Assembly (NCBI GenBank): GCA_016293845.1
Contig: JAEDDH010000017.1
Span: 19,717 to 83,716, forward strand
Length of the DNA stretch: 64,000 bases
Direction of reading: 5' to 3'
Source of the DNA: Bacteroidales bacterium
Lineage (GTDB): Bacteria > Bacteroidota > Bacteroidia > Bacteroidales > UBA3824
Position numbers and translations under genes: made by a program. Below the pieces are notes generated by a model. That model did no database searches and was not told where the DNA came from. It was given only the letters and a program-made list of their open reading frames with translations. Below are positions 8,223 through 18,698 of the stretch, one piece after another. Each line of letters opens with the position of its first letter. The first letter of the stretch is position 1.

Positions 8223-9101
8223 ATGGATTCCGAAATAATGCTTGTAAAAAACATGGACATTGACCGCAAGCGATGGGACAGCGCCGTGTCGCAAACGCCT
8301 TATTGCTCGCTGTTTGGATATTCGTGGTATCTCGACAATGTTTGCTCCACTTGGGACGCGCTCATTACTCCAAACTACCGCCGCATTATGCCTATCCCCG
8401 TGTTTGAGGGGCAACACCAGCAAATGCAGCAATACCTTTTGTGGTCGGGAATCTACGGCAACGAAATCACCACAGGTGCAATAGCCGAGGAATTTATCAA
8501 CCGCATACCCGAAAACTACACCGGACTTTACCTCAACTTCAACAAACTCTGCGACATATCTAACGTAGAAAACGGACTTATCCATCACGAAAAAGTTTAT
8601 CAAATCGACCTCTTGCAGCCTTACCGCAACCGAAGGTTTCAAACGCCTGCCACCACCAACAAAAAATACTCGGTAGATGCTAAACAGTGCGTATCGTTCT
8701 TTTTGGTAAACAACTACAAAACCGAGAGCATTCTTTATTTCCAACTTTTAAAAGAAGTAAAGCAGCGCGGACACTGTCTGATATTTGCCCTTGCCAACAC
8801 CGACAAAATAATTCTCGGATGCGCCGTGGTATTTATCTCACAAACAGAGATTTACCTAACCGACATCAGCATCAACAAAAACCAAAAAGATTACAAAGCC
8901 ATCAAAAACGAACTGTTGGACACTATAATCAACTATTTTTCGGGCAAAAATTTCACACTTTATATAAAGACCAACAAACATGGCGTGTACGACAGTTTCG
9001 ACACCGAAACCCTCGAACTTTTCGACGCCGTGCCATACCCACACATTTATTATATTAGAAACAATATGTCGAAACTATTTAATTTTTTTAATTTTAAATA
9101 A
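8223..9101 (+). CDS. FemAB/GNAT-like acyltransferase-fold protein of unknown role
   Basis: A 292-residue cytosolic protein. Its N-terminus (KRWDSAVSQTP, FGYSWYLDNVCSTWDALI, RIMPIPV) matches a Bacteroidota family usually annotated as GNAT N-acetyltransferase with FemAB-like architecture. The C-terminal half (LIFALANTDKIILGCAVVFI, IYLTDIS) fits the GNAT core. Substrate is unknown. It is followed after two bases by upp and shares its promoter. Confidence 0.6.
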   Translation: MDSEIMLVKNMDIDRKRWDSAVSQTPYCSLFGYSWYLDNVCSTWDALITPNYRRIMPIPVFEGQHQQMQQYLLWSGIYGNEITTGAIAEEFINRIPENYTGLYLNFNKLCDISNVENGLIHHEKVYQIDLLQPYRNRRFQTPATTNKKYSVDAKQCVSFFLVNNYKTESILYFQLLKEVKQRGHCLIFALANTDKIILGCAVVFISQTEIYLTDISINKNQKDYKAIKNELLDTIINYFSGKNFTLYIKTNKHGVYDSFDTETLELFDAVPYPHIYYIRNNMSKLFNFFNFK

Positions 9102-9103
9102 CT

Positions 9104-9754
9104 ATGACACACACACTTACACAATATCCATCGCCAGCTGACCTCTCCATAGCCCAAATGCGCGACATCAACGTGCAGAAAGACCCGCAGCGTTTTCGCA
9201 ACAATATCAAGCTGCTTTCGCACCTGCTCGCTTTTGAAATTGGCAAAACTCTCGACTACAAACCCACCAAAGTTACCACTCCGCTCGGCACTGCAAATTG
9301 TCGCGACCTTAACGACAAAGTGGTGATTGCCTGCATTTTTCGCGCAGCACTGCCTATGCACGAGGGATTTTTAGACGTGTTTGACTATGCCGAAAGCGCG
9401 TTTCTTGCCGAATACCGCTCTTACAACAGCGACGGAAGTTTCGACATCAAATCGGGTTACGTGGCATCGCCCCGTCTCGACGGAAAAATCCTCATAATGG
9501 CAGACCCGATGTTAGCCACTGGCGCAAGCATTGTTACCGCTATGGATCTTATCAAAAACCTCGGCACACCCAAGCATATACATTTTGCGTCAATAATTTC
9601 GAGCAAAAAAGGTATCGAAACCGTTGAAAACATCGAAAAACCTTGCACCAGCGATATTTGGACAATTGCCACCGACGACACTCTTAATAGTCACGGCTAC
9701 ATTGTGCCCGGACTTGGCGACGCAGGCGACCTCTGTTTTGGTGAAAAACTTTAA
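9104..9754 (+). CDS. upp: Uracil phosphoribosyltransferase
   Basis: A 216-residue enzyme that joins uracil and PRPP to give UMP (pyrimidine salvage). The PRPP-binding loop is MADPMLATGASI (near residue 134-145), and the uracil-binding C-terminus HGYIVPGLGDAGDLCFG is present. Length and motifs are those of the family. It is followed after six bases by rsgA. Confidence 0.95.
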   Translation: MTHTLTQYPSPADLSIAQMRDINVQKDPQRFRNNIKLLSHLLAFEIGKTLDYKPTKVTTPLGTANCRDLNDKVVIACIFRAALPMHEGFLDVFDYAESAFLAEYRSYNSDGSFDIKSGYVASPRLDGKILIMADPMLATGASIVTAMDLIKNLGTPKHIHFASIISSKKGIETVENIEKPCTSDIWTIATDDTLNSHGYIVPGLGDAGDLCFGEKL

Positions 9755-9760
9755 TCTTTT

Positions 9761-10696
9761 ATGACACAAGGCTTAGTAATAAAATCAACCGGCAGCAACT
9801 ATTTGGTAGAAATTAATAATCAGATAGTTAACTGCAAAATGCGCGGTAAAATCCGTCTCAGCGGAATACGCACCACCAATCCCGTCGCAGTAGGCGACAA
9901 TGTTAGCGTGGAACTCTCAAACGATAGCGAAGGCGTTATCACAGAGATACTTCCACGCAAAAACTACATTGTGCGAAAATCTATCAACCTAAGCAAAGAG
10001 AGCCACATAATTGCCGCAAACCTCGACCAATGTATGCTTGTGGCAACTCTTATACTGCCCGAAACACCGTTGGAATTTATCGATCGTTTTCTGGTTTCGG
10101 CAGAGGCTTACAAAGTGCCGGCAATTATAGTATTCAACAAATCAGACCTTTACGGCGATTTACAAGAAGTGCTAAAAGATACAATGGATATTTACACAAA
10201 AATAGGCTACCGTTGTATAGCAGTGTCGGCACAAACAGGCGAAAACGTTGATACTCTGCGTACTATACTCAAAGACAAAACCACATTGATTTCGGGCAAC
10301 AGCGGCACAGGCAAAAGCACACTGATAAACCGCATAAACCCAGGGTTAGGATTGCGCACGGGCGATATTTCGATGTATAGTCTTCAAGGAAAACACACCA
10401 CCACATTTGCCGAAATGTTTCACCTCGATTTTGGCGGCAACATTATCGACACCCCCGGCATAAAGGGTTTTGGAATGGTGGGAATGACCCAAGAGGATAT
10501 TTCGCACAATTTTCCCGAAATATTTGCCCAATTAGAAAACTGCAAATTTTACAACTGCACCCACACCCACGAACCCGGTTGCGCCGTAAAAAAGGCTGTG
10601 GAAGAGGGCACAATACACCCCTCGCGTTATCATAGTTACATAAGCATAATATCCGACGACGAAACCCAAAAATACAGAAAATCAAGCCGTGAATAA
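9761..10696 (+). CDS. rsgA: Ribosome small-subunit GTPase RsgA
   Basis: A 311-residue circularly permuted GTPase that helps late 30S maturation. It has an N-terminal OB-fold (to about residue 65), then G4 (NKSD), then G1 GNSGTGKS near 178, and G3 (DTPGIKGFG). The C-terminal zinc site has the C-x4-C-x-H-x5-C spacing (CKFYNCTHTHEPGC). The next gene starts with GTG inside its last codons (8-bp overlap). Confidence 0.95.
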   Translation: MTQGLVIKSTGSNYLVEINNQIVNCKMRGKIRLSGIRTTNPVAVGDNVSVELSNDSEGVITEILPRKNYIVRKSINLSKESHIIAANLDQCMLVATLILPETPLEFIDRFLVSAEAYKVPAIIVFNKSDLYGDLQEVLKDTMDIYTKIGYRCIAVSAQTGENVDTLRTILKDKTTLISGNSGTGKSTLINRINPGLGLRTGDISMYSLQGKHTTTFAEMFHLDFGGNIIDTPGIKGFGMVGMTQEDISHNFPEIFAQLENCKFYNCTHTHEPGCAVKKAVEEGTIHPSRYHSYISIISDDETQKYRKSSRE

Positions 10697-12170
10697 GTTA
10701 CTTAAAATATTAGGTTTAATTATTGTAACCTTTGTGTTTACTTTAAATGCAGAGGGTCAAAATGAGTTTAGAAAACTCCACCGAGGGTTTACTGAAAGGG
10801 GATATTCCTCTGTAAAGCCGTTTTTAGGAAATCAAAAAGTAGTCTATTGGATTTGCGGCACGTATTTGTTTCCAGAATGGATTGATTCCACAGGCAATTT
10901 TATCATTGACACCACCGAATTAATTATTGACACCACCAAAAGCAACCCACGCAAAACAGTGGCTCAATGGTGCAAAGAGCATTTTTTTGAAACAAATTTT
11001 ATCACTGCCGAAAAAAACGATTGCAGCATCAATATCAACCCGCTCTTTATTTTTGAAGCCCGCAAAATGAAAGGCGACGACACCTCATCACTTCTCACCC
11101 GCAACACCCGCGGCATTGAGGCTTTTGGCAAATTAGGAAAGCATATCACCTATTATACAGCATTTTACGAAAATCAAGGCGGATTTTTTCCCCACGAAAT
11201 GAAGTATATCAACAAATACGAAGTTATTCCCGGGCAAGGACACGGCAAAGAGTTTAAAGAAACTCAGTTAGACTGGGCTTGGGTAACGGGAAATATCTAC
11301 GTGCGAGCCAACCACAATTTAGAGTTTGTTCTCGGATACGGCAAAAACTTTATCGGACACGGCTACCGCTCAATAATACTCTCCGACCAAGCGTTCAACT
11401 ATCCCTACGTGCGCTCACAGGTAAGTTTATTTGACCGAAAATTGTTTTTCAACTCAATGTGGGCGCAAATGCAGAGTTGGAACCACGATTCCGACTTTGT
11501 AAGCAACAATCACACATTCCACAATGCCACCTACAACGTTCTCGGTTGGAATTCCCCTGTATTAAGAGGTTTGAACCTATCATTAATCCACGGCATTACG
11601 TGGAAGAAAAGCCAACAAAGCAACTTTTTGGCAGCAGACCTGAGGGTTTCGCCATTTAGAGAGTTAAATATCTATGCACAAGCACGTTACAACTGCGATG
11701 ATATTCTCAACAAAAAAGTTGGCTATCAGACCGGATTTGAAATATTTGATGTTTTTGAAATGCTGAAAATCAATGCTGTATTATCGTTTTTAAAAGGTAT
11801 TGGAGTACTTAGTCGCGACCAAAATCCTTTCCGATTGCACATCCAAGCCGAATACAACAGCAATTCATTAACAGCAATAGACCCATTGCAAAAACCTTAC
11901 TCGTTTGCACATTACGCCGAGCCGCTACAATTTTCGTTAGATAAAGAAACGCTATTTATCTCAGACCTAACAATTTACAACCGTGTAGAAATATCCTTAA
12001 TGCACTCCGACAGCAACATCCGCAAATACACCGACATAAAACTCTCGCTCATAGCCAATCGCACCACCGGCTGGCGCATCTACGGCGGCGGATACAAACG
12101 CAATGATGAAACGTACTTTTATGTTGGCACAAGTATCTGCCCAGAGAGGAGGTATGAGAGGGAGATGTAG
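10689..12170 (+). CDS. RemB/Wzi-like outer-membrane beta-barrel protein
   Basis: A 493-residue protein with a signal peptide (MNKLLKILGLIIVTFVFTL...EGQ) and a GTG start that overlaps rsgA. The core GKNFIGHGYRSIILSDQAFNYPYV is the signature of proteins annotated as gliding motility RemB or capsule-assembly Wzi-like in Bacteroidota. Repeated aromatic beta-strands suggest an outer-membrane barrel, possibly for surface polysaccharide attachment. A distant paralogue lies at 30700-32133. It ends five bases before the convergent DUF2357 gene. Confidence 0.65.
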   Translation: MNKLLKILGLIIVTFVFTLNAEGQNEFRKLHRGFTERGYSSVKPFLGNQKVVYWICGTYLFPEWIDSTGNFIIDTTELIIDTTKSNPRKTVAQWCKEHFFETNFITAEKNDCSININPLFIFEARKMKGDDTSSLLTRNTRGIEAFGKLGKHITYYTAFYENQGGFFPHEMKYINKYEVIPGQGHGKEFKETQLDWAWVTGNIYVRANHNLEFVLGYGKNFIGHGYRSIILSDQAFNYPYVRSQVSLFDRKLFFNSMWAQMQSWNHDSDFVSNNHTFHNATYNVLGWNSPVLRGLNLSLIHGITWKKSQQSNFLAADLRVSPFRELNIYAQARYNCDDILNKKVGYQTGFEIFDVFEMLKINAVLSFLKGIGVLSRDQNPFRLHIQAEYNSNSLTAIDPLQKPYSFAHYAEPLQFSLDKETLFISDLTIYNRVEISLMHSDSNIRKYTDIKLSLIANRTTGWRIYGGGYKRNDETYFYVGTSICPERRYEREM

Positions 12171-12174
12171 AGGG

Positions 12175-14315
12175 TTAGATTAAATCAGTTTGCCACTTCT
12201 CGAATGTAGTATCTACAAAAGCGTAATCAATCAACTTTTTGGAATCAATCTTAACATAATCGTCTGCGATGGCGTGGTGAAATTTCAAATGAAACGCAAG
12301 GCGGAGATCATCGCCAGGCTCGTCGGATTGATGCGCTTCCTTGCTGGTGATAGTGCGGATACGCATTATTTGGTAGATGTCGCAGATGCCTTTGCCCTTG
12401 ATATACGGTGCAAAAAAATGAAGACCATCGAGAGCAATTGTAGTGGGAAATTTCGCGCCAGTGTAATATATTGTGGCAGTGTGGTTTAAAAACTGTTCCT
12501 CGTTACGTTTTACAATTCCAATCAAAAAACGGTTTCCTGTGTCCAAAAAAGTTCCTTTTTGCGGAATCACTTTTTCGATGATGTTGGCCGATGGCGACAG
12601 CAGAAGACGTGCGATAAAAACTTCTAACAAAACGCGGTTTTCACTGTCGCCGGGACGCAACGGAAACGCGCCAATATTGACCTTTGAAATGGTTTCGTAA
12701 AACTTCGACACCTGAACGTTCGCCCATTCGCCATTGCCGGGAAAAAGAATGTAACCGCCAATAACCTCCTTTTTGAGGGCATTTTGGTTGTAGTTGCGAT
12801 AATAAATAGCATCGCGGTAACGGTGCATTTGGTTGATAGCATCTTCGGGCGGAGTGTCCACATTGTTTTTGTCGCGATGGTCGATACGGTATTTAGCGTC
12901 AAACAGATACGTAAGTTTTTTGCCTTCGGTAATATCAGTCTTAACAAGTTGCAACACAATGTCAGGCTTTTGAATCGTGGTGGGCGATTCAAGGTTATCG
13001 AGACCGATGGTTTGACTTTGCTCAGAATTGTAATAGAGTTCGGCAAGTTCCACGCCGTCTTTTTTGAATAGGATTTTCGACTGAGAGCCCTTGTTGAGTT
13101 CCCACGTAAAAAGTCCGCTCAATTCGGGACGGTTGCTATGCTCAATGTCGTGGTCGTTAATGTGGAGTTGGTCTTTGATAATGTGGCTCACCTCAATAAA
13201 GCACCAAATCTCATAAAGCGTGGCTATATCTTTGGTTTGCAGACGATAAAGACCGTCATTGAGCGAATATGCGCGTTTTAGAGATTGTAAGTTTTATAAA
13301 CCTGACTATACCCGAATGCCCGTTGAAGTACCAGGCTCTCTTGGTTGATGCCAGTAAAATTGCCAACTGTTCGGAAAAACGGATTATTTGCCAAACGGTC
13401 TAATACTTTGGACGTTGACTGCAATTCGGCTTTGAAACTATCGGAAACCTTTTCGTTGTTTTCAATCTGTTTTTTGAGATTGTTGTATTTTTTTGAAATG
13501 GTTTTGATGGCGTGTTTCAAAAAACGATTTTCAGTGGTATCATTGGTATAAATTTGATTTTCAATACAATACAAAAACGCTGCGTTGGTACGGTGTTCTG
13601 CCAAGAGGTTTTCGAGATTTTGAGGTACGCGCCTGATTTGGTCGATACGCTTGTAGGTGATTTCGCCCGTAAACTTACGCCTCGGACGTTCGATGATGTT
13701 TTTGCAAGCGTTGATAAATTTTTGTTGCTCGCCGTTGAAAATGTTCCACCATATCAACTCAGGAGTATCACCCTGAACATCTGGCGAAAAACTATGATAA
13801 GTACGCCTTAGGTAATCAAGCGATAAAAGGCGGTATTCGTTCTCTATGTCGTGGATTATCTTTTTCCAATGGCTGTGATAATCAAGTTTTTGGCTAAGGA
13901 CTTCAAAAGAAAACGTAAATCTCTTTATTTGTTTATCTTTTTGATAATCAACAATTATTTCGCTGCGACCAATCTCGTTGCCATAATTGAGGAAGCCAGC
14001 CAAAATGCCGTGACGGAAACTGAAATTTTCATTGTCGGCACGCAACATCGAGCCAAATGCAGCATCCTTTACGTCGCTATCAAATTCTATCCAAATAGGA
14101 TAATCGGCATTGTCGAAAAAAATGGCATCAGATTTAGTGTTATTTTCTATCTCATTTTCAGATATTTTGACTCTTTTAACTCCATCAGACCACGAATAAA
14201 ACGACAACAAGTTTTCTTTGCCGATGTTTTTACCGGCATTTTGAGCGATGGTGTTGAATTTGCCACATTCCACCAACATCTTAAAATCTTCGTGTTCGAT
14301 GGTAAGAATTTCCAT
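12175..14315 (-). pseudogene. DUF2357/PD-(D/E)XK nuclease, frameshifted (McrBC/LlaJI-type partner)
   Basis: Two ORFs (14315-13278 and from about 13290 to 12175) are halves of one protein of about 710 residues. The frame breaks near 13280-13290, where KTY should continue QSLKRAYSLNDGLYRL; one base is missing. The N-terminal half matches DUF2357; the C-terminal half carries a PD-(D/E)XK nuclease core, KPDIVLQL followed by YLFDAKYR. In LlaJI-like and McrBC-like systems this subunit cuts DNA and is driven by the McrB AAA+ partner, whose gene ends three bases upstream. As it stands the nuclease half would not be made unless the shift is an error or is suppressed. Confidence 0.75.
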
Positions 14316-14318
14316 TCT

Positions 14319-15791
14319 CTAACTCCAAAAAATTGTGTATCCAAATTTCAGACGACCTTCCATCTCGTTGAGTTTGCTTAGCGAAACGGATTCTTCTATG
14401 GTATCAAAATAACTATCGCAAACGGCTTTCAAGCCATTCTCGACCGCTTTTTTGAGATTTTGAATAACGGTTTGCGTTTTTTCCTCGTCGCCCTCGATAC
14501 GCGAAAGTATTTTCATTGATGTAATCTCGTCCAAAGCGCGGGCAATTACATAATTTTGGTCTAAACCATCGCCTTTATCATCTTTGTTATATGGCAGATT
14601 GTTAACCACATAGAGCAAAAACTCATTGCGTGTGCGGTAAGCTATTTTAAACGGTGTGTTGTTGAGTTTGTCGTTGATGCTTTGAAGATACTCTATCACC
14701 GTGTTGCAAACACCCTGATTGTTGGCATAAACATCCACACCCTCCACGGCTTTGCCCACAACGGTGTTGAAATTGATTTTGCCGATGGTTTCGTGCCTTT
14801 CGGTAAGACCACCGCGCAAATCCACCTTGTTCATCTCTATGGTCATAGCGCGGTCTAAAACCTTGCGTGAAAACGAAAATGTGGTTTCGTCCATATTCAC
14901 AGTGCCAATTACAATGAGGTTTTGAGGAATTGTGATGCCATCCTCCAAAAATTGCTGTTGCAATTCGCCGTCAGTGGTAAGTGAACAAACCAAGGTGTGA
15001 TACCATTCTTGTGCATCTTTTTTCAGTATAGGGTCGGTAACAATTTCTTCTTCATTGAATTTCCGGCTTTCAATAACGCTGAGATATTCAGCAAAATATT
15101 GTTCTACGGGCGCAAGGTTCATTTCGTCGAGGCAAAGAAAATAAGGAATACCAGGTTCTTCCCAAGCCTTGACAACAAACTTCAAAAAATCACCCGCCAC
15201 AAATATAGGCGTACCGCTTGCACGGCTGACGTAGCCGATAAGTTCGGTGCTGTCGTGCCAGTTTGGCTTCACCTGAATCATCTCAAAATTTTTGGGCTTG
15301 TGCGCCTTGTATTCTTCGCTGTCGCTGTCCCAACACGCCCGCGCCAATTCCCTCACAATCCGGCTCTTACCCGTGCCTGAGATTCCGGCAAGAAGGATGA
15401 ATGGCTTGGTGCGTATGGCGGCGAGGAGGGGGCGAAAGGTGTTATCAATATCTGCTTGAATATGAGGTAGAGTTTGTTTGGCAGGACTAATAACGGGACT
15501 CAACCGTAAGACCATTTTAGACATCGCAACAAGTGTGGCGCAATATCCATATTCAAACTTATCAATGCTGCTATTTCCACTTAACGCCTCACGTGCTTCA
15601 TTGCTGTTTGTATTAGGATTTTTACTAACAAAATCAATAAATTCATTAAGCAACGTTTTCGAAATTGTTCTGTTTCCAATTGCACCTTTACTTTCGGATT
15701 GTACGATATAACACAAACGGTCTTCATCAACAATGGTAATTTGCCCATTGTCAGACTTATCACCAACTTTGAGTTTTATTAATTCTGTCAT
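14319..15791 (-). CDS. McrB-like AAA+ GTPase
   Basis: A 490-residue protein. Residues 1-100 form a family-specific N-terminal region with no clear domain. The motor has Walker A GISGTGKS (near 136), Walker B FLCLDEMNLAPVEQY (near 215) and the McrB signature GTVNMDETTFSFSRKVLDRA (near 295). McrB motors translocate DNA by GTP hydrolysis and power a nuclease partner, here the adjacent DUF2357 protein. No methyltransferase is nearby, so a modification-dependent (type IV-like) role is likelier than a classical LlaJI R-M. It starts six bases after the ABC-3C ATPase gene. Confidence 0.88.
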   Translation of the reverse strand: MTELIKLKVGDKSDNGQITIVDEDRLCYIVQSESKGAIGNRTISKTLLNEFIDFVSKNPNTNSNEAREALSGNSSIDKFEYGYCATLVAMSKMVLRLSPVISPAKQTLPHIQADIDNTFRPLLAAIRTKPFILLAGISGTGKSRIVRELARACWDSDSEEYKAHKPKNFEMIQVKPNWHDSTELIGYVSRASGTPIFVAGDFLKFVVKAWEEPGIPYFLCLDEMNLAPVEQYFAEYLSVIESRKFNEEEIVTDPILKKDAQEWYHTLVCSLTTDGELQQQFLEDGITIPQNLIVIGTVNMDETTFSFSRKVLDRAMTIEMNKVDLRGGLTERHETIGKINFNTVVGKAVEGVDVYANNQGVCNTVIEYLQSINDKLNNTPFKIAYRTRNEFLLYVVNNLPYNKDDKGDGLDQNYVIARALDEITSMKILSRIEGDEEKTQTVIQNLKKAVENGLKAVCDSYFDTIEESVSLSKLNEMEGRLKFGYTIFWS

Positions 15792-15797
15792 AATAAA

Positions 15798-17498
15798 TCA
15801 AATTCTAAACAATTTATCACTTTGCGATAATTCTACGATAAAATAGTCTCTATCATTGAGAGTGATAGGCAATTTGTCTTTGAGGATTGACGCAACAAAC
15901 TGTATGTTTTCATCTTTCACTATATGGGCAATGTCTATAAGTTGATTGTCACTCATTAGTTCTTTTTTGTCTGTGAGCAAAAACTCTAAACAAGGAATGT
16001 TCTCCATTCGTGCAAAAATAGTGTATGCAATATCAAAACAAGATATTTCACCCATTTTTTTTCCTGTGCTGAGATTAGCATTAAACGAGGAAAACTTATA
16101 GTAACTAACACCTGTTTTTTTATTTGTCACATTATCACACTGAATAGCATACTCCTCATTATAAATCTGTTTGGATATTCTCGAAAAGATATTATTGAAT
16201 TTATTAATTTGGTTTTGAATTCGACCCATAAAAGCATCTGAGAACAGATTATAATCAATGTTTCTCAGTGATCTTTCTGTTTGTAATATTTCCTCCTCAA
16301 CTTCACTAATTTGACTTATCAGGTTTTCGTATTCGCCTTTTTTTTGGAATTCCTTATTCAATTCATCAATTAGATTTTCCAAATCCTCATAAGTATCTGA
16401 TTTAACTATTTTTTTAGTCAGTTTATCCTCTTCCTCTAACAAATAGTTCAATTCCTTATTCAGGGAATACAGATTATCTTCGATTTCAGGCAGGGACTTA
16501 ACAATAAACGACAGTTTGTTATCAAGCATGCTATTATGATAGTTCACCAAATCATTGAAAGTGTGCTGTAATTTTGGTATAAGCGCATTTGCTTGCTTAT
16601 AAATCAATTCAAGTTGATTAACATCTATAACAGACTTTTGTTTTTTCAACTCGTTCTGAGTATCCTCTATAAGATTTTTCCTGATTCGCAGAGCATTAAT
16701 ACGGGATGTAATGCTGTTGATTTTATACTTCACATTATTCAGGCTATCCATATCAGCAGAAAAATCAGGGTTGATGTTTAATTCCGCCTTCTTCTTCTCT
16801 AATTCTTCTATATGGCTATTAGTCAATCCCAACAGGGAAAGATATGTGTTTTTAGTATTTGATTTTTCCAACTTAGTTTTGTAACTGCTGTCGGATTTGA
16901 GTTTTTCCAACAATTCGATTCTTGTGCTACTCTCGTCAAAAGTGCAACCAAACATATACAAGAACAATGTTTCATACTCTGCATCCGAGGTATATGCGTT
17001 TAATGTCTTTAACATATTTGATACACTCAAATCTGAGTAACGTATATTGTGCGAAATAATCTGCCTAAAAGTAGGCTTAGATATTTCGTAACCCAAAATT
17101 TTACGCTCTAATTCTGAAATGAAATCATCTTCGTTATAGCATACTCCATTGATTTCTCTCAGAACTTTTGAATGTTTCAAAAAATTACGTCTTATAGTAA
17201 CATCGTTACTATTGAAGTTAGATGTTAAGACAAGTTCCACAACAACATTAGTTCCTATTAGAAAATCCTTTACCTCCTTGTGTTCTACCTTTGGGTTCGC
17301 TTCGTCTGAATATATCACTTTGCCATCTTTACCCAAACAGAAATCAATCAGTTTGAGAACGGTAGTTTTTCCTACATTGTTACCGGTAAAAGTGGTAACA
17401 TTAGGAGTGTTGTCAACAATAAGATTTAACCCCCGATGAAACTTAATTTCGCGTACAATTCCGTTGTCGTTTTTTATGGTGAGTGATTTTATGAACAT
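15798..17498 (-). CDS. DUF2326 SMC-like ATPase of an ABC-three-component defence system
   Basis: A 566-residue protein with Walker A TGNNVGKTT followed by LKLIDFCLGKDG (near residue 38-55), a long coiled-coil middle (about 230-430) and a C-terminal DUF2326 region (GKKMGEISCFDIAYTIFA...). Such ATPases are the sensor or switch of ABC-3C conflict systems described from comparative genomics. It overlaps the small MC6 gene by 10 bp. Codon use is distinctly more AT-rich than the flanking housekeeping genes, which suggests transfer. Confidence 0.85.
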   Translation of the reverse strand: MFIKSLTIKNDNGIVREIKFHRGLNLIVDNTPNVTTFTGNNVGKTTVLKLIDFCLGKDGKVIYSDEANPKVEHKEVKDFLIGTNVVVELVLTSNFNSNDVTIRRNFLKHSKVLREINGVCYNEDDFISELERKILGYEISKPTFRQIISHNIRYSDLSVSNMLKTLNAYTSDAEYETLFLYMFGCTFDESSTRIELLEKLKSDSSYKTKLEKSNTKNTYLSLLGLTNSHIEELEKKKAELNINPDFSADMDSLNNVKYKINSITSRINALRIRKNLIEDTQNELKKQKSVIDVNQLELIYKQANALIPKLQHTFNDLVNYHNSMLDNKLSFIVKSLPEIEDNLYSLNKELNYLLEEEDKLTKKIVKSDTYEDLENLIDELNKEFQKKGEYENLISQISEVEEEILQTERSLRNIDYNLFSDAFMGRIQNQINKFNNIFSRISKQIYNEEYAIQCDNVTNKKTGVSYYKFSSFNANLSTGKKMGEISCFDIAYTIFARMENIPCLEFLLTDKKELMSDNQLIDIAHIVKDENIQFVASILKDKLPITLNDRDYFIVELSQSDKLFRI

Positions 17499-17713
17499 AA
17501 TACAACCTCCTCGTCTTTTATTATTGCTGCATCAATAAGATACAACCAATCAATACACAGAATAAAAACAGAAAAACTCATTTTCCTGATTTTTTGAACT
17601 TCATAATACAAGTCAAGTACATTTACACGCACTTTCTTCAAAAGCACTTGCAAAACAAGCCCTCCATTGTAGTATATACTGTTCTCTGGTCTTATGTTAT
17701 CTGGCATCAACAT
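17489..17713 (-). CDS. ABC-3C middle component 6 (MC6)-like small protein
   Basis: A 74-residue protein starting MLMPDNIRPENSIYYNGG, followed by VLDLYYEV and FILCIDWLYLIDAA. The length, the 'MxxPxxIxPexS' start and the '(L/I)DWLYLI' end match the short middle components (MC6) placed between effector and ATPase in ABC-3C systems, thought to couple the two. It starts four bases after the SMEK gene and overlaps the DUF2326 gene. Confidence 0.75.
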   Translation of the reverse strand: MLMPDNIRPENSIYYNGGLVLQVLLKKVRVNVLDLYYEVQKIRKMSFSVFILCIDWLYLIDAAIIKDEEVVLCS

Positions 17714-17716
17714 TTT

Positions 17717-18664
17717 TTATGGCTTTTTAAATATTTTACACCTGATAAAAGCATCAACCAAAATAATATCTACATATAATTCCAAATCGTCGTCATAAAA
17801 TGAATCAAGATTGGAACTTTGTGATATTTGCTTTTTCAAGTTTTGCGCAATAATCCCATACAACTCATCACCTGAATATTTTGATTTTAGTTTTTCGTAC
17901 TCTTTGTTGATTTTTTGGAGAACAGCAAAACTCTTGTTAGCACCTTCTGCATCAAAATCATCATAGATATTTTGAACAATGGAATGATAAATTTTGTAAC
18001 TGTTGATAATAGATTTAAATTCATATAAGTTATTGACTGAAATCTTACTATCAATATCAAAATCTTTGGAATCGAATTGCACCGAACATTGGCTCAAATC
18101 AATCAAAGACAACTTATTGATAACGTGAGCCAATCCACTTTTGAATTTCGAATCAAACGTATCAAATGACAACTCTTTTGTTATCAGTTGAAAAACTTTT
18201 TCAAGTGTGTCTATATCTAAGCCATTTATATCCCTAAGAAGAATAATTGTATCAAATGAATCCCCCTTAGGATTGAATGTAACACCTGATTCTCTAAGTA
18301 TATTAAAAGTGTGTTTTTGGATATTATCAACGGAATCAGCGATTGACAAGAATTTAAATGAACAGCCAACATATATTTCGCCCAATTTGTCCAAGGATCT
18401 TTGTACTTTTGCAATAGTATTGGTTGCTGATACTTGAATGACTATTTTTTCATTTACAGAAACCAAATCAATGGCGGTTGCATTCTGTTCTGATGAATTC
18501 GCATTAACGAGTTTCCAACCGTAAACAAGATTGAGCAAGTCCCGATAGAAATTTTCACAATGTATATGCAAATCAAGAGTATTCAGCCTCCCTCTCACCT
18601 TAATTCTATGAGCGAGCCAACTGAGTCGTTCCTCTATCTTATTATAGTATTCTTGTCGTAACAT
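17717..18664 (-). CDS. SMEK-domain effector of the ABC-3C system
   Basis: A 315-residue protein starting at the ATG MLRQEYYNKIEERLSWLAHRI; an upstream TTG at 18685 is less likely. The N-terminal SMEK domain (to about 120) includes HCENFYRDLLNLVYGW and AIDLVSVNEKIVIQVSATNT, a restriction-endonuclease-like core (ID...VQV). The C-terminal half is helical and unassigned. It is the first gene of the operon and, by analogy with ABC-3C systems, the nuclease-type effector. The leader comes from the 94-bp repeat element at 18699-18792. Confidence 0.8.
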   Translation of the reverse strand: MLRQEYYNKIEERLSWLAHRIKVRGRLNTLDLHIHCENFYRDLLNLVYGWKLVNANSSEQNATAIDLVSVNEKIVIQVSATNTIAKVQRSLDKLGEIYVGCSFKFLSIADSVDNIQKHTFNILRESGVTFNPKGDSFDTIILLRDINGLDIDTLEKVFQLITKELSFDTFDSKFKSGLAHVINKLSLIDLSQCSVQFDSKDFDIDSKISVNNLYEFKSIINSYKIYHSIVQNIYDDFDAEGANKSFAVLQKINKEYEKLKSKYSGDELYGIIAQNLKKQISQSSNLDSFYDDDLELYVDIILVDAFIRCKIFKKP

Positions 18665-18698
18665 AATATTACTCAATAATTTCAAACAAAGCGCAAGT

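Noticed and set aside
8196..8744. 182-codon minus-strand ORF opposite the FemAB-like gene
   Set aside because: It is antisense to a gene with good promoter and family match.
17594..17779. Small plus-strand ORF opposite MC6
   Set aside because: It lies antisense to two coupled genes and has no promoter or domain.
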